A DNA stretch of 64,000 nucleotides from Cupriavidus taiwanensis LMG 19424 (GCF_000069785.1 NC_010528.1:2604001-2668000); one strand, 5' to 3'. Counted from the stretch's first letter, positions 25,618 through 38,277 are shown. Numbers and translations are program-made. Notes: generated by a model from the letters alone, not told the origin.

Positions 25618-25945
25618 CCGATCTCCGTTGCCAGTCGTGCCAACAGCCCACCGCTCGGGCGATATCCGCGTCCTGCGTCCGCTTGTCGCCACCACACAGG
25701 AGCAGCACCACGCGATGACCGGACACGGCGTAATAAACGCGATAGCCCGGTCCGATGTCGATACGCAGCTCCCACACGCCGTCACGGCAGAACTTGTGAT
25801 CGCCGAAATTGCCCAGCTCGAGCCGGGCCACCCGGCGAATCACCGCCACCTTGGCCTGGCTGTCACGCAGCCGCCGAAGCCATTCCAGGTAGAGATCCTG
25901 ATGCTCGCCCGGCGTCAAGTAGTGCTCGATTCGGTAGAGATTCAT
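25595..25945 (-). CDS. RelE/HigB-like toxin (phage-derived Gp49/HI1419 type)
   Basis: A 116-residue basic protein of the RelE/ParE superfamily group typified by HI1419. Typical features are RRVARLELGNFGD (about 37-49), the strand pair WELRIDIGPGYRVYYAV (about 59-75) with the conserved arginine, and VLLLCGGDKRTQ (about 80-91). Relatives cleave mRNA at the ribosome. With its overlapping antitoxin gene it forms a complete module downstream of tRNA-Leu. An AT-rich segment just upstream (about 25945-25975) probably holds the promoter. Confidence 0.87.
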   Translation of the reverse strand: MNLYRIEHYLTPGEHQDLYLEWLRRLRDSQAKVAVIRRVARLELGNFGDHKFCRDGVWELRIDIGPGYRVYYAVSGHRVVLLLCGGDKRTQDADIARAVGCWHDWQRRSDDEKQAP

Positions 25946-26163
25946 TTTCGTCTATAAACGAATAAAGATCAAACCACCGACTCGGGCGTTGCTCAGGCCC
26001 GCTTTGGAAATCTGCCCTGTCACCAGCCGGTTCGGTCACATCGCTTTTACCTGCGATGCCTTCCCCCCAACGTTTCAAAGTGTGTCGGACAGCGCCCACT
26101 GGTGCCCCAGGGCGCGGCTTTCTATCCTATGGCATTGCCATCCCGTTAATCCCCGGAGCGACC

Positions 26164-26907
26164 ATGAGCCGACTGACCCTACCCGCCCTCGCCTGCGCCG
26201 CCCTGCTGGCCGGATGCGCCGGCGCCAACATGGAAAGCCTGACCCAGGCCGGCGGCAGCCTGTTCACCGCCGCCACGCTGTCGGACAGCAACGTCAAGAC
26301 GCTGTCGGACCAGTCCTGCGCCGAGATGGACAAGAAGAACACCATCGCGCCGGCCAGCAGCCCCTACGCGCGGCGGCTGGCCACCGTGATGAGCGGCCTG
26401 GGCAATACCGGGCTGCCGCTCGACGCCAAGGTCTACATGACCAAGGACATCAACGCCTGGGCCATGGCCAACGGCTGTGTGCGCGTCTACAGCGGGCTGA
26501 TGGACCTGCTCAGCGACGACGAAGTGCGTGGCGTGGTCGGCCACGAGATCGGCCATGTGGCGCTGGGCCACACCAAGGCGGCGATGCAGGTGGCCTACAC
26601 CGCGGCCGCGGCGCGCGGCTTGCTGGGCTCGACCGGCATTGCTTCGCTGACGGCGCTGTCGTCGTCGCAGATCGGCGCGCTGGCCGAGCAGTTCGTCAAT
26701 GCGCAGTTCTCGCAGCGCCAGGAAACCGCGGCCGACGATTATTCCTTTGACCTGCTGACGAAGAACGGCGCCAACCGCCAGGCGCTGGCGTCGGCCTTCC
26801 GCAAGATGTCGACACTCGATGGCGGGCAGTCGAGCATGCTGAGTTCGCACCCGGGTTCGCTCGAGCGCGCCAAGCATATCGAAGCGCGCCTCGCCGGCGG
26901 GCGCTGA
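26164..26907 (+). CDS. M48 family metalloprotease lipoprotein
   Basis: A 247-residue secreted lipoprotein. The signal peptide ends in the lipobox LLAGC with C18 as lipidation site. The M48 domain has the zinc motif HEIGH at about 127-131 and the second element QETAADDYSFDLL near 190, so it looks active. It resembles the YcaL/LoiP type of periplasmic lipoprotein proteases that act in outer-membrane protein quality control. A Gly/Ala-rich stretch after the zinc site is an insertion typical of this group. Distinct from the inner-membrane M48 protein at 2.6 kb. Confidence 0.9.
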   Translation: MSRLTLPALACAALLAGCAGANMESLTQAGGSLFTAATLSDSNVKTLSDQSCAEMDKKNTIAPASSPYARRLATVMSGLGNTGLPLDAKVYMTKDINAWAMANGCVRVYSGLMDLLSDDEVRGVVGHEIGHVALGHTKAAMQVAYTAAAARGLLGSTGIASLTALSSSQIGALAEQFVNAQFSQRQETAADDYSFDLLTKNGANRQALASAFRKMSTLDGGQSSMLSSHPGSLERAKHIEARLAGGR

Positions 26908-27263
26908 GCGCGGCACATTCGCCGCTGCCGGTCACCCGTCCGGGTGGCGCCCCCCCTTCCCTCCTGCGGGGATGCGCGCGCATCGTTGCGCCACGCGCCT
27001 CCACCGCTCGACGCAGCCGCGCCCTCCCGGGCGCGCATTGTTGACTGCGCTTAATTCACCGACAAAAGCTTTCACTACGCCCGCCCCGGAGCGGCAGAGA
27101 TAATCCCTCTCGCTGCCTCGACACGGCCATGCCGTCACACGTGTTGGCCGCGTGCGCACCCCGCCAACGGCCAGCGTCGCCGTGATCGCCCCAGCGCCCC
27201 AGCGCCTCCACGCCCGGGTGGCACAACTCGCCCAACCTGCCTCACTCGTTCCAGGAGCCTTCG
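26908..27263. other. Intergenic region upstream of aspT
   Basis: About 355 bp without a supported gene. It must carry the end of the M48 lipoprotein transcript and the promoter of aspT-aspD. No clear terminator or operator was seen; the region is C/G-rich with short AT patches near 27040-27070. Confidence 0.5.
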
Positions 27264-28949
27264 ATGGACTGGTTGCATGAGATTTTTCAGAAATCGCCCG
27301 AATCCGCGCTGTTCCTGTCGCTGGCCGTGGGCTACGCGATCGGCAAGATCACGTTCGGGCGTTTCCAGCTGGGCGGTGTCGCCGGCTCGCTGCTCGCCGC
27401 GGTGGTGATCAGCCAGGTCGGCGTCGAGATCGACAACGGCGTCAAGGCGGTGATGTTCGCCGTCTTCATCTACGCGGTGGGCTATGAAAGCGGCCCGCAG
27501 TTCTTCAACTCGCTGAACCGCAGCTCGCTGCGCGAGATCGCCATGGCGGTGTTCATGGCGGTGTGCGGCCTGGTCACCGTGGTGGTGCTCGCCAAGCTGT
27601 TCCATCTCGACAAGGGTCTGGCAGCAGGCCTGGCCGCCGGCGGCATGACGCAGTCGGCCATCATCGGCACCGCGGGCGATGCCATCACCAAGCTGGGCCT
27701 GCCGCCCGACCAGGTCAAGACCCTGCAGGCCAACGTCGCCATCGGCTATGCCGTGACTTATGTGTTCGGCTCGCTCGGCGCCATCATCGTCTGCGTCAAC
27801 ATCCTGCCGCGCTTCATGAAGGCGGACCTGAAGACGGATGCCAAGAAGGTCGAGGCCAAGCTCAATGGCGGCCTGCCCCAGTTCGGTCCGGGCCAGCGCG
27901 GCGCGCTGCCGCGGCTGGTCGGCCGGCTGTATCGCGTCAACGATGCTTCCGGACAGACCGTCGCGCAGCTCGAGATGAGTGGCGAGGACCTGGTCACCGT
28001 GGAAAAGGTGCAGCGCGCGGGCAAGCAGCTCGACGTCACGCAGGACCTGGTGCTGCAGCACGACGACCTGGTCCTGCTGGTCGGCCGCCGCGATGCCATC
28101 GTGCCGGCGGCCGCGCAGATCGGCGAGGAAGTCGCCGATGCCGACGGCATGGGCGCGGTGATGCAGTCGCGCAATGTGGTGTTCACCGCCAAGGGCATGA
28201 ACAACAAGACCGTGGCGGAGATCGTCGACATGGTTGGGCGGGACATGCGCCATGGCGTCTATATCGAGCGCATCGAGCGCTATGACCACCCGCTGCCGCT
28301 GCTGCCCGAACTGAAACTGCAGCACGGCGACGTCATCACGCTGTATGGCACGCCCGCCGACACCAAGCGCGCGGCCGGGATGGCGGGCTACGAGCTCATG
28401 CCCAGCGAGAAGACGGACTTCGTCTACTTCGGCGCCGGCGTGCTGGTGGGCCTGCTGATCGGCCTGCTGGTCTGGCGCATCGGCTCGATCCCCTTGACGC
28501 TGGGCGCGGGCGGCGGCGCGCTGCTGTCGGGCCTGGTGTTCGGCTGGGCGCGGTCCAAGCACAAGATGTTCGGCGCCATGCCGACGGCCGCGTGCCAGTT
28601 GCTGAAGGACTTCGGGCTGGCCGCGTTCGTCGCCATCGTCGGCATCAACTCCGGCTTGCAGGCCGTGTCGACGCTGCGCCAGAGCGGTCTGACCATCTTC
28701 ATCCTGGGCGCGGTGGTGACGCTGCTGCCGCTGTTCCTGACCATGCTGTTCGGCCGCTACGTGCTGAAGTACGACAACGCCGCGCTGCTGGCCGGCGCGC
28801 TGTCCGGCTCGCGCAGTGCCAACCCGGCCTTCGGCGGCATCCTCGACAAGGCCGAAAGCCCGGTGCCCACGGTGCCGTTCGCCATTACCTACGCGCTCGC
28901 CAACGTGCTGTTGACGCTGCTGGGCCCGCTGGTGGTGGGCCTGGTCTAG
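27264..28949 (+). CDS. aspT: Aspartate:alanine antiporter
   Basis: A 561-residue membrane transporter of the aspartate-alanine exchanger (AAE) family. Two blocks of hydrophobic helices (about residues 10-180 and 385-560) flank a large cytoplasmic region (about 200-380) with two TrkA-C/RCK-C-like domains. The family motif GSRSANPAFGGI is near 515, and GGMTQSAIIGTAGDA near 130 is its counterpart in the first half. AspT swaps external aspartate for internal alanine. It is followed 93 bp later by the aspartate 4-decarboxylase gene, which makes that alanine. Confidence 0.93.
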   Translation: MDWLHEIFQKSPESALFLSLAVGYAIGKITFGRFQLGGVAGSLLAAVVISQVGVEIDNGVKAVMFAVFIYAVGYESGPQFFNSLNRSSLREIAMAVFMAVCGLVTVVVLAKLFHLDKGLAAGLAAGGMTQSAIIGTAGDAITKLGLPPDQVKTLQANVAIGYAVTYVFGSLGAIIVCVNILPRFMKADLKTDAKKVEAKLNGGLPQFGPGQRGALPRLVGRLYRVNDASGQTVAQLEMSGEDLVTVEKVQRAGKQLDVTQDLVLQHDDLVLLVGRRDAIVPAAAQIGEEVADADGMGAVMQSRNVVFTAKGMNNKTVAEIVDMVGRDMRHGVYIERIERYDHPLPLLPELKLQHGDVITLYGTPADTKRAAGMAGYELMPSEKTDFVYFGAGVLVGLLIGLLVWRIGSIPLTLGAGGGALLSGLVFGWARSKHKMFGAMPTAACQLLKDFGLAAFVAIVGINSGLQAVSTLRQSGLTIFILGAVVTLLPLFLTMLFGRYVLKYDNAALLAGALSGSRSANPAFGGILDKAESPVPTVPFAITYALANVLLTLLGPLVVGLV

Positions 28950-30668
<1,719 letters not shown>

Positions 30669-30689
30669 GCCCGCACCGGCAGGCCAGGG

Positions 30690-30714
30690 GCCCGGCATTG
30701 CGCCGGGCTTTTTT
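30690..30714 (+). terminator. Intrinsic terminator after aspD
   Basis: Stem GCCCGGC (30690-30696) with GCCGGGC (30702-30708), short loop, then a T run. Ends the aspT-aspD operon. Confidence 0.85.
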
Positions 30715-30770
30715 GTGTTCAGTGCCGAACGACGGGGTGACGTGCGCGGGGACAAACAACCCGCCGCCCC

Positions 30771-31583
30771 TCACCGACCCTCGACAAACTCCAGCACGGT
30801 CGCCAGCATCCCCCGCAGCGCCGGCTGCAGCGCCGCGGCCCGCGCCTCTTCATAGGCAAACGGATACACCTCGTTCATGTAAGCGCACTGCGCCAACTCC
30901 AGCTGCACCGCGTGCACGCCCTCGGCCGGCTTGCCGTATTGCCGCGTGATGTAGCCACCCTTGAAGCGGCCGTTGAGCACCGCGGTATGCCCCGGCACTG
31001 CGCTGGCCTGTTCCAGCAGCTGGCCGGCAAGCGCGGCGTCGCAGCTGTCGCCGTTGGCGGTACCGAGATTGAAGTCCGTCAGCTTGCCTTCGAAGAACCG
31101 CGGCAGCACTGAACGGATCGAGTGCGCATCCCACAGCGCGACGGTGCCATGCGCTGCCTTGAGCCGTGCCAGCTCGTCGGCCAGCGCCTGGTGGTACGGG
31201 CGCCAGACCGCGTCCCGGCGCGCGGCGATCTCGGTGTCGTCGGGACCGTTGCCGTCGGCATACAAGGGGGTCTTGTCGAAGGTATCGACCGGGCACAGGC
31301 CGGTGGTGTCCTGGCCGGGATACAGGTTGGCGTTGTCGGGCGGACGATTCAGGTCGACCACATAGCGCGAGTGCGTGGCTGCCAGCACCGAAGCGCCGAG
31401 TTCGCGGGCGAAGTCGTACAGGCGTTCCAGGTGCCAGTCGGTATCGGGCACGGTGCGCGCTTCCGCGGTCAGGCGCTGCGAGACCGATGCGGGCAGGTGC
31501 GTGCCGACATGCGGCATCGATACCAGCAGGGGGCGCGTGCCCCGGTGCAGGGTGAAGGCAGGGATATCGGTGGAAAAAGACAT
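30771..31583 (-). CDS. hutG: N-formylglutamate amidohydrolase
   Basis: A 270-residue hydrolase that splits N-formylglutamate to glutamate and formate, the last step of the five-step histidine pathway. It starts MSFSTDIPAFTLHRG and shows the FGase family motifs SMPHVGTHLP (about 23-32), VDLNRPPDN near 74-82 and LWDAHSIRS near 150. It is the terminal gene of the hut operon, after hutF, which makes its substrate precursor. Confidence 0.94.
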   Translation of the reverse strand: MSFSTDIPAFTLHRGTRPLLVSMPHVGTHLPASVSQRLTAEARTVPDTDWHLERLYDFARELGASVLAATHSRYVVDLNRPPDNANLYPGQDTTGLCPVDTFDKTPLYADGNGPDDTEIAARRDAVWRPYHQALADELARLKAAHGTVALWDAHSIRSVLPRFFEGKLTDFNLGTANGDSCDAALAGQLLEQASAVPGHTAVLNGRFKGGYITRQYGKPAEGVHAVQLELAQCAYMNEVYPFAYEEARAAALQPALRGMLATVLEFVEGR

Positions 31584-31616
31584 GGTCGTTGCGATGCAGT
31601 GGGCTTGCGCCCGGTT

Positions 31617-33026
31617 TCAGTCGGCGGCCAGCAGGCTGGCGCGCGCCGCGATGAACAGGCGCCCGGCTTCGGCCTGCAGCGGATGCGCGCCATGCTGCAC
31701 GCGGCTGCGGCCGGCGGTGCGGACTTCCGCTAGTGTCTCATGGCCGTGGCCGGCGAACACGTGCGTGGCCAGCGCCTGTGGCCCGTCGAGCCCCGCCAGC
31801 GTCGGATGCGCGCCGTCCAGCACCACGAAGTCGGCCTGCTGGCCCACTGCCAGTCCGGCCACCGCGCGCCCCGAAGCACGCGCGCCGCCCGCCACCGCCT
31901 CCAGGTACAAACGGTCCGCCACCTGCGCGTGCGTGTCGGACGCCAGCACGTTGCGCCGCTGCAGTCCGAGCCGCTGCCCGTACTCGAACAGCCGCAGCTC
32001 CTCCGCCACGCTGACGCTGGCATGGCTGTCCGAGCCGATGCCCCATGCGCCCTGCTGGGCCAGGTAGGGCGCGGCCTCGAACACGCCGTCGCCCAGGTTG
32101 GCCTCGGTGGTCGGGCAGATGCCGGCCACCGCGCCGCTGTGCGCCAGGCGCCGGCGTTCGTCCCAGTCCATATGGGTCGCATGCACCAGGCACCAGCGCG
32201 CATCGACGTCGACATGGTCGAACAGCCACGTCACCGGGCGCGTGCCCGACCACGCGATGCAGTCGTCGACCTCTTTCTGCTGCTCGGCGATATGGATATG
32301 GACCGGCGCCTGTGCGTCAACCGCGCGCAGTCCCGCCAGCGCATGCAGCAGGCTTGCTTCCGGCACCGCGCGCAGCGAGTGCGGCGCCAGCCCCAGGCGC
32401 GCGCCGGCCTGCGCGCACGCCGGGCGCAGCCGCTCCAGCAGCTTCAGCATCGCATCGGTGTCGTGCAGGAAGCGCCGCTGTCCTTCCAGCGGCGGCTTGC
32501 CGCCAAAGCCCGCGGTCTGGTACAGCACCGGCAGCAGCGTCATGCCGATGCCGGCGCGCTGCGCCGCGCGCAGCAGCCGCAGCGACATCTCGGCGGCATC
32601 GGCGTAGGGCTTGCCGCCTTCGTCGTGATGCACGTAGTGGAACTCGCACACGCTGGTATAGCCCGCGCACAGCATCTCGATATAGAGCTGTGTGGCGACC
32701 GCCTCCAGCGTGTCGGGCGAAAGCCGCTGCGCGAAGCGGTACATCAGCGTGCGCCAGCTCCAGAACGAATCGGCGCCGGCCGGATCGTCGCCCTGCGGGC
32801 GGCTGCGGAACTCGGTCAGGCCGGCAAAGCCGCGCTGGAACGCATGCGAATGCAGGTTGGGCATGCCAGGCAACACCGGGCCGGCCGCCCGCGGCACGCC
32901 GGCGCCGGGCGCCGTCCCCGCCTGCACGGCGGTGAAGCGCCCCGCTGCATCCCAGGCCAGCAGCACGTCGCGGGCCCAGCCCTCCGGCAGCAGCGCATAC
33001 GGGGCGAACAGTTGCGTGCCGCTCAT
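31617..33026 (-). CDS. hutF: Formimidoylglutamate deiminase
   Basis: A 469-residue amidohydrolase that deiminates N-formimidoyl-L-glutamate to N-formyl-L-glutamate and ammonia. The metal-binding HSHAFQRG near residue 60 is the HutF form of the HxH motif, and [12 protein letters not shown] (about 120-135) and GIGSDSHAS near 330 are present. HutF plus HutG defines the formylglutamate branch rather than direct formimidoylglutamate hydrolysis. Its ATG overlaps the hutI stop. The start at 33026 is the family N-terminus; the longer frame is unlike it. Confidence 0.95.
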   Translation of the reverse strand: MSGTQLFAPYALLPEGWARDVLLAWDAAGRFTAVQAGTAPGAGVPRAAGPVLPGMPNLHSHAFQRGFAGLTEFRSRPQGDDPAGADSFWSWRTLMYRFAQRLSPDTLEAVATQLYIEMLCAGYTSVCEFHYVHHDEGGKPYADAAEMSLRLLRAAQRAGIGMTLLPVLYQTAGFGGKPPLEGQRRFLHDTDAMLKLLERLRPACAQAGARLGLAPHSLRAVPEASLLHALAGLRAVDAQAPVHIHIAEQQKEVDDCIAWSGTRPVTWLFDHVDVDARWCLVHATHMDWDERRRLAHSGAVAGICPTTEANLGDGVFEAAPYLAQQGAWGIGSDSHASVSVAEELRLFEYGQRLGLQRRNVLASDTHAQVADRLYLEAVAGGARASGRAVAGLAVGQQADFVVLDGAHPTLAGLDGPQALATHVFAGHGHETLAEVRTAGRSRVQHGAHPLQAEAGRLFIAARASLLAAD

Positions 33027-34276
33027 GCCGCGGCTCCCGCGCCGGCGTGGACGCGACCCTGGCGCACCACCGTCGCGACCGGATTGCGGCCGAACCAGTA
33101 CGCCAACTCGGCGGGCGAGTCGATGCGCCACAGCGCGAAATCGGCAACCCGCCCCACGGCCAGCCGCCCATGGCGATCGTCGGCGCCCAGCGCGCGCGCC
33201 GCGTGCGCGGTCACGCCGGCGAGCGCCTCGGGCACCGTCAGCCGGAACAGCGTGCACGCCATATTCATCATCAGCAGCAGCGAAGTCACCGGCGACGTGC
33301 CGGGATTGTGGTCGGTGGAGATCGCCATCGGCACGCCGTACTGGCGCAGCAGCGCGATCGGCGGCAGGTTGGTATCGCGCAGGAAGTAGTAGGCGCCCGG
33401 CAGCAGTACCGCGACCGTGCCGGCTTCGGCCATCGCGGCCACGCCCGCTTCGTCGAGATGCTCGAGATGGTCGGCCGAGAGCGCGCGGTGGCGTGCCGCC
33501 AGCGCGGCGCCGCCGAGGTTGCTGAGCTGCTCGGCATGCAGCTTGACGCGCAGCCCATGGCGCGCCGCGGCGTCGAACACGCGTTCGGTCTGTGCGATCG
33601 AGAAACCGATCGACTCGCAGAAGGCATCGACGGCATCGACCAGGCCCTCGTCGGCCAGTGCCGGCAGCATGGTGTTGCAGACCAGCTCGATATAGTCGTC
33701 GGCACGGTCCGCGTATTCCGGCGGCAAGGCGTGCGCGCCGAGGAACGTGGTGTACACCGAGATCCCGAAGTGCTCGCCCAGCCGGCGCGCCACGCGCAGC
33801 TGCTTGCGCTCGGATTCCAGGTTCAGTCCGTAGCCGGACTTGATCTCGATGGCGGTGACGCCCTCGGCCAGCAGCGGCTGCAGGCGCGCGGCGGCCTGCG
33901 CGAACAGCGTGTCTTCGTCGGCCCCGCGCGTGGCGCGCACCGTCGAGACGATGCCGCCGCCGGCGCGCGCGATCTCTTCATAACCGGCGCCGGCCAGGCG
34001 CATGGCGAACTCGTCGGCGCGCTGGCCGCCGTAGACCAGGTGCGTGTGGCAATCGACCAGCCCGGGCGTGATCCAGGCCCCGTTGGCGTCATGGCGCGGT
34101 GCGCCGCGCCAGGCCTCGGGCAGGTCCGCTGCCGCACCCAGCCACGCGATGCGTCCATGCTCGACCACCAGCGCGCCATCGCGGATCGCGCGAGCGGGAT
34201 CGGCATCGGGCAGCAGGTGGCAGTGGTGCCAGACGCCATCCGCGCTGGGCGCGGACAGCAAGGAATTCGGTGTCAT
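33023..34276 (-). CDS. hutI: Imidazolonepropionase
   Basis: A 417-residue metal-dependent amidohydrolase that opens imidazolone-5-propionate to formimidoylglutamate. Visible motifs are the HxH in [12 protein letters not shown] (about 80-91), EIKSGYGLN near 150-158, KLHAEQLSN near 250 and STDHNPGTS near 325. It overlaps hutF downstream and hutD upstream by 4 bp each, so translation of hutD-hutI-hutF is coupled. Confidence 0.95.
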   Translation of the reverse strand: MTPNSLLSAPSADGVWHHCHLLPDADPARAIRDGALVVEHGRIAWLGAAADLPEAWRGAPRHDANGAWITPGLVDCHTHLVYGGQRADEFAMRLAGAGYEEIARAGGGIVSTVRATRGADEDTLFAQAAARLQPLLAEGVTAIEIKSGYGLNLESERKQLRVARRLGEHFGISVYTTFLGAHALPPEYADRADDYIELVCNTMLPALADEGLVDAVDAFCESIGFSIAQTERVFDAAARHGLRVKLHAEQLSNLGGAALAARHRALSADHLEHLDEAGVAAMAEAGTVAVLLPGAYYFLRDTNLPPIALLRQYGVPMAISTDHNPGTSPVTSLLLMMNMACTLFRLTVPEALAGVTAHAARALGADDRHGRLAVGRVADFALWRIDSPAELAYWFGRNPVATVVRQGRVHAGAGAAA

Positions 34277-34875
34277 TGGCCAGGCTCCGGCTCGATGGTG
34301 ACGCACAGGCACAGGGCCGCGTCACCATCAGGTTCAAACACGTGCATCGAGGCGGGACCGGCAGCCCGCGACAGCGCCCCTTCTCCCGCCTGCAGCCGCA
34401 GCGCGGCACCCGTTTCCTGCCAGGTGCCGCCGATGGCCAGCAAGCACAGCGTGTGGCTGCCGGTGCTGACCGCAAACCCTGCGCGGAACGCTTCGACGCG
34501 CGCACGGCAGTGTCCGCGCCGCGTCATCACATTGAAGTCGCGCGTGGCGCCGTCGAGCAGCGTCGCCTGCAGGCTGGTATCGCCGGAAAACGCGAACGGC
34601 TCGCCGATGATTGCCAGTCGATGGCTGAAGCTGCCGTCGTCCGCGCGCAGCGTCACGCCGGCGCCGTCGAGCAGCACGATCTGGCGATCGATGCCGGGAA
34701 ACGCCGAAAACGGGCCGTCGCGTTCGATATCGGCCACGCTCAGGCGCCAGACAAAGTCATCCATGCCGGCAGCCGGCGGCCACACCGCGAGCTCGCGCGT
34801 GTTGCCGCCGCCGTTCTTCCAGCGCGTGGGCGCGATGTCGGCCAGCGCGAAGGATTGAAACAGCGATGAACTCAT
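34273..34875 (-). CDS. hutD: HutD family protein
   Basis: A 200-residue cupin-like protein of the HutD/Ves family. The conserved N-terminal [17 protein letters not shown] (about 17-33) and [22 protein letters not shown] segments are intact. In Pseudomonas HutD affects the level of histidine catabolism, probably by sensing a pathway intermediate, but no enzyme activity is established. It overlaps both neighbours (hutU and hutI) by 4 bp. Confidence 0.93.
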   Translation of the reverse strand: MSSSLFQSFALADIAPTRWKNGGGNTRELAVWPPAAGMDDFVWRLSVADIERDGPFSAFPGIDRQIVLLDGAGVTLRADDGSFSHRLAIIGEPFAFSGDTSLQATLLDGATRDFNVMTRRGHCRARVEAFRAGFAVSTGSHTLCLLAIGGTWQETGAALRLQAGEGALSRAAGPASMHVFEPDGDAALCLCVTIEPEPGQ

Positions 34876-36572
34876 ACGCCCTTCACCATCGGCAGGTCCA
34901 GGCCCTTCTCGCGCGCGCAGTCGATGGCCAGGTCATAGCCCGCGTCCGCATGGCGCATCACGCCGGTGGCCGGATCGTTCCACAGCACGCGCTCGATGCG
35001 CTTTGCCGCCGCGTCGGTGCCGTCGCACACGATCACCACGCCGGAGTGTTGCGAGAAGCCCATGCCCACGCCGCCGCCATGATGCAGGCTGACCCAGGTG
35101 GCGCCGCCGGCGGTGTTCAGCAATGCGTTGAGCAGCGGCCAGTCCGACACCGCGTCTGAGCCGTCGCGCATGGCTTCGGTCTCGCGGTTGGGCGAGGCGA
35201 CGGACCCGCAGTCCAGATGGTCGCGCCCGATCACGACCGGCGCCTTCAGTTCGCCCGACTTCACCATCTCGTTGAAGGCCAGCCCGGCGCGATGGCGCTC
35301 GTCCAGCCCCACCCAGCAGATCCGCGCCGGCAGGCCCTGGAAGGCGATGCGGTCGTGCGCCATGTCGAGCCAGCGGTGCAGGTGCTTGTCCTCGGGGAAC
35401 AGCTCCTTCATCTTGGCGTCGGTTTTGTAGATGTCCTCGGGGTCGCCCGACAGCGCGACCCAGCGGAACGGCCCCTTGCCGCGGCAGAACAGCGGGCGGA
35501 TATAGGCCGGCACGAAGCCGGGGAAATCGAAGGCGTTCTGCACGCCCTCGTCGAACGCCACCTGGCGGATGTTGTTGCCGTAGTCGACCGTCGGCACGCC
35601 CATCTTCTGGAAGTCGAGCATGGCCTGCACGTGCCTGACGATGGAAGGACGCGCGGCGGCTTCCACCGACTTGGGATCGTGCTGGCGCGCATGCTCCCAC
35701 TGCGCGACGGTCCAGCCTTGCGGCAGGTAGCCGTTGACCAGGTCATGCGCCGAGGTCTGGTCGGTGACAATATGCGGCCGCATGCCGCCGGCCTGCGCGC
35801 GCTTGGCCAGTTCCGGCACGATGTCGGCGGCGTTGCCGAGCAGGCCGACCGAGATCGCCTCCTTCTTTGCCGTGGCGTCGGCGATCATCGCCAGCGCCTC
35901 GTCCAGCGTGGTGGCCTTCTTGTCGAGATAGCGCGTGCGGATGCGGAAGTCGATGCGCGATTCCTGGCATTCGATGGCGAGCACGCAGGCACCCGCGAGC
36001 ACGCCGGCCAGCGGCTGCGCGCCGCCCATGCCGCCGAGGCCGGCGGTCAGGATCCACTTGCCCGACAGGTCGCCGCCGTAGTGCTGGCGGCCGGCTTCGA
36101 CAAAGGTCTCGTAGGTGCCCTGCACGATGCCCTGCGTGCCGATGTAGATCCACGAACCCGCCGTCATCTGGCCGTACATCATCAGGCCGGCGCGGTCGAG
36201 TTCATTGAACTTGTCCCAGGTGGCCCAGTGCGGCACCAGGTTGGAGTTGGCGATCAGCACGCGCGGCGCGTCCGGGTGCGTGCGGAACACGCCGACCGGC
36301 TTGCCCGACTGCACCAGCAGCGACTCGTCCTCGCCCAGGCGGCGCAGGCTGTCGAGGATCGCATCGAAGCATTCCCAGTTGCGCGCCGCCTTGCCGATGC
36401 CGCCGTACACCACCAGGTCCTGCGGGCGCTCGGCCACGTCGGGGTCCAGGTTGTTCTGGATCATGCGGTAGGCGGCTTCGATCAGCCAGTTCTTGCAGTG
36501 CAGCCGGGTGCCGCGCGGAGCGCGGATCTCGCGCTGGCCGCGTTGGAGGGATTGGGATTCGGGAGCATTCAT
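34872..36572 (-). CDS. hutU: Urocanate hydratase
   Basis: A 566-residue enzyme that hydrates urocanate to imidazolonepropionate with a tightly bound NAD used as electrophile. The NAD-binding glycine stretch [15 protein letters not shown] lies near 177-191, and [14 protein letters not shown] near 415 contains part of the active site. Its stop overlaps the hutD start. A short poorly coding gap of 86 bp separates it from hutH. Confidence 0.96.
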   Translation of the reverse strand: MNAPESQSLQRGQREIRAPRGTRLHCKNWLIEAAYRMIQNNLDPDVAERPQDLVVYGGIGKAARNWECFDAILDSLRRLGEDESLLVQSGKPVGVFRTHPDAPRVLIANSNLVPHWATWDKFNELDRAGLMMYGQMTAGSWIYIGTQGIVQGTYETFVEAGRQHYGGDLSGKWILTAGLGGMGGAQPLAGVLAGACVLAIECQESRIDFRIRTRYLDKKATTLDEALAMIADATAKKEAISVGLLGNAADIVPELAKRAQAGGMRPHIVTDQTSAHDLVNGYLPQGWTVAQWEHARQHDPKSVEAAARPSIVRHVQAMLDFQKMGVPTVDYGNNIRQVAFDEGVQNAFDFPGFVPAYIRPLFCRGKGPFRWVALSGDPEDIYKTDAKMKELFPEDKHLHRWLDMAHDRIAFQGLPARICWVGLDERHRAGLAFNEMVKSGELKAPVVIGRDHLDCGSVASPNRETEAMRDGSDAVSDWPLLNALLNTAGGATWVSLHHGGGVGMGFSQHSGVVIVCDGTDAAAKRIERVLWNDPATGVMRHADAGYDLAIDCAREKGLDLPMVKGV

Positions 36573-36658
36573 GTGTTGTTCTCCTTAGGATGGCGCTTTT
36601 GACGCGATCGCTTGCTGTTGCCAATTGGTGCGTGATTGCGGCTGGATGCGCTGGCGCA

Positions 36659-38233
36659 TCAGCCCGCGTTGGTCGGCAGAATCGCCCGCACGGCAGCGGG
36701 CCATCCCGCCCCGGCATCCCCCTGCACCACCCATTGCTTCATCGCTTCGATATCCGGCGCCAGGTAGCGGTCGCCTTCGACAAAATCCACCCGCGCACGG
36801 ATACGCGCCAGTTCCTGCTCCACCAGCGGCGACGACTTCAGCGGCCGGTGGAATTCGATGCCCTGCGCCGCGGCCATGGCCTCGATGCCGACCACCACCG
36901 CGGTATTCGCCGCCATGTCGCCCAGCCGGCGCGCGCCGTAGGTGGCCATCGACACATGGTCTTCCTGGTTGGCCGAGGTCGGCAGGCTGTCGACGCTGGA
37001 CGGATGCGCCAGCGACTTGTTCTCCGACGCCAGCGCGGCCGCGGTCACCTGCGCGATCATGAAGCCCGAATTCAGCCCGCCGTCGCGCACCAGGAACGGC
37101 GGCAGGCCGGACAGGCCGGTATCGAGCAGCAGCGCCAGTCGGCGCTCGGAGATCGCGCCGATCTCGGCGATCGCGAGCGCGATGATGTCGGCGGCGAAGG
37201 CCACCGGCTCGGCGTGGAAATTGCCGCCGGAGACCACGTCGCCCTGCTCGGAGAACACCAGCGGGTTGTCCGACGCCGCATTGGCTTCGATCTGCAGGAT
37301 GCGGGCGGCGTGCTGCAGGTTGTCCAGGCACGCGCCCATCACCTGCGGCTGGCAGCGGATCGAGTACGGGTCTTGCACGCGGCCGCAGGCCTTGTGCGAG
37401 TCGACGATCTCGCTGCCGTCCAGCATCGCACGCACCGCGCCGGCCACGGCAATCTGGCCGGCCTGCCCGCGGGCTTCATGGATGCGGGCGTCGAACGGCT
37501 TGACCGAGCCCTTGATCGCCTCCAGCGACAGCGCGCCGGCGACCAGGCCCGCGGCAAACGCGTCTTCGGCGGCGAACAGCCCTGCCAGCGCCAGAGCGGT
37601 CGACACCTGGGTGCCATTGAGCAGCGCCAGGCCCTCCTTGGGGCCCAGTTCGAAGGCCTGCAGGCCGGCATGCGCCAGGCCTTCGGCGGCCGGCACGCGC
37701 TTGCCGCCGACCATCACCTCGCCCACGCCGATCAGCGTGCACGACATATGCGCCAGCGGCGCCAGGTCGCCGGAGGCGCCGACCGAGCCCTTGGCCGGGA
37801 TGCACGGCGTCACGCCGTGGTTGACCAGCGCCAGCAAGGCCTCGATCAGTTCCGGGCGCACGCCGGAATGGCCGCGCGCCAGGCTGACCGCCTTGGTGGC
37901 CAGGATCAGCCGCACCGTGTCCTCGGCCAGGTCCGGGCCGGTGCCCACGCTGTGCGACAGCACCAGGTTGCGCTGCAGCTGCGCCAGCTTGTCGTTGGGG
38001 ATGCGGGTCTGCGCCAGCTTGCCGAAGCCGGTGTTGATGCCGTAGACCACGGCGTCGGCGTCGATGATGTCCTGCACCGTGGCCTGCGCGGCGCGAACGC
38101 CGGCCCAGGCAGAGTCAGCCATGGCCAGGCGCACTTCGCCGCGGTAGATGCGGCGCAGCTCGGCCAGGGTGACTTGGCCCGGCTGCAGGGTCAGCAGCGG
38201 ACGGGAGGCTTGGTCATGTAGGCTGGCAGTCAT
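36659..38233 (-). CDS. hutH: Histidine ammonia-lyase
   Basis: A 524-residue lyase that removes ammonia from L-histidine to give urocanate. The Ala-Ser-Gly triad that cyclises to the MIO electrophile is at 153-155 in [12 protein letters not shown]. The start at 38233 is 11 bp from a CTGTCTATACAG palindrome, the likely HutC operator, so the catabolic genes can have their own promoter separate from the upstream transporter-hutC segment. Confidence 0.96.
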   Translation of the reverse strand: MTASLHDQASRPLLTLQPGQVTLAELRRIYRGEVRLAMADSAWAGVRAAQATVQDIIDADAVVYGINTGFGKLAQTRIPNDKLAQLQRNLVLSHSVGTGPDLAEDTVRLILATKAVSLARGHSGVRPELIEALLALVNHGVTPCIPAKGSVGASGDLAPLAHMSCTLIGVGEVMVGGKRVPAAEGLAHAGLQAFELGPKEGLALLNGTQVSTALALAGLFAAEDAFAAGLVAGALSLEAIKGSVKPFDARIHEARGQAGQIAVAGAVRAMLDGSEIVDSHKACGRVQDPYSIRCQPQVMGACLDNLQHAARILQIEANAASDNPLVFSEQGDVVSGGNFHAEPVAFAADIIALAIAEIGAISERRLALLLDTGLSGLPPFLVRDGGLNSGFMIAQVTAAALASENKSLAHPSSVDSLPTSANQEDHVSMATYGARRLGDMAANTAVVVGIEAMAAAQGIEFHRPLKSSPLVEQELARIRARVDFVEGDRYLAPDIEAMKQWVVQGDAGAGWPAAVRAILPTNAG

Positions 38234-38243
38234 TTGTATGTTC

Positions 38244-38255
38244 CTGTCTATACAG
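38244..38255. promoter_or_regulatory. Putative HutC operator in front of hutH
   Basis: CTGTCTATACAG, an imperfect dyad matching the TGTATA-type sites that HutC proteins recognise. Its exact reverse complement occurs at 41949-41960 and a close relative at 41795-41807, in front of the transporter. Confidence 0.65.
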
Positions 38256-38277
38256 CTTAGGTAAACAGCTTAGGTAA
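38252..38277. repeat. 13-bp tandem duplication upstream of hutH
   Basis: ACAGCTTAGGTAA occurs twice without a gap (38252-38264 and 38265-38277). The first copy begins inside the putative HutC operator, so the duplication may reproduce half of the site or reflect a replication-slippage event in the promoter. Confidence 0.8.

Noticed and set aside
25021..26160. An integrated element with att sites at tRNA-Leu
   Set aside because: No integrase gene and no copy of the tRNA 3' end were found downstream, so only toxin-antitoxin remnants are claimed.
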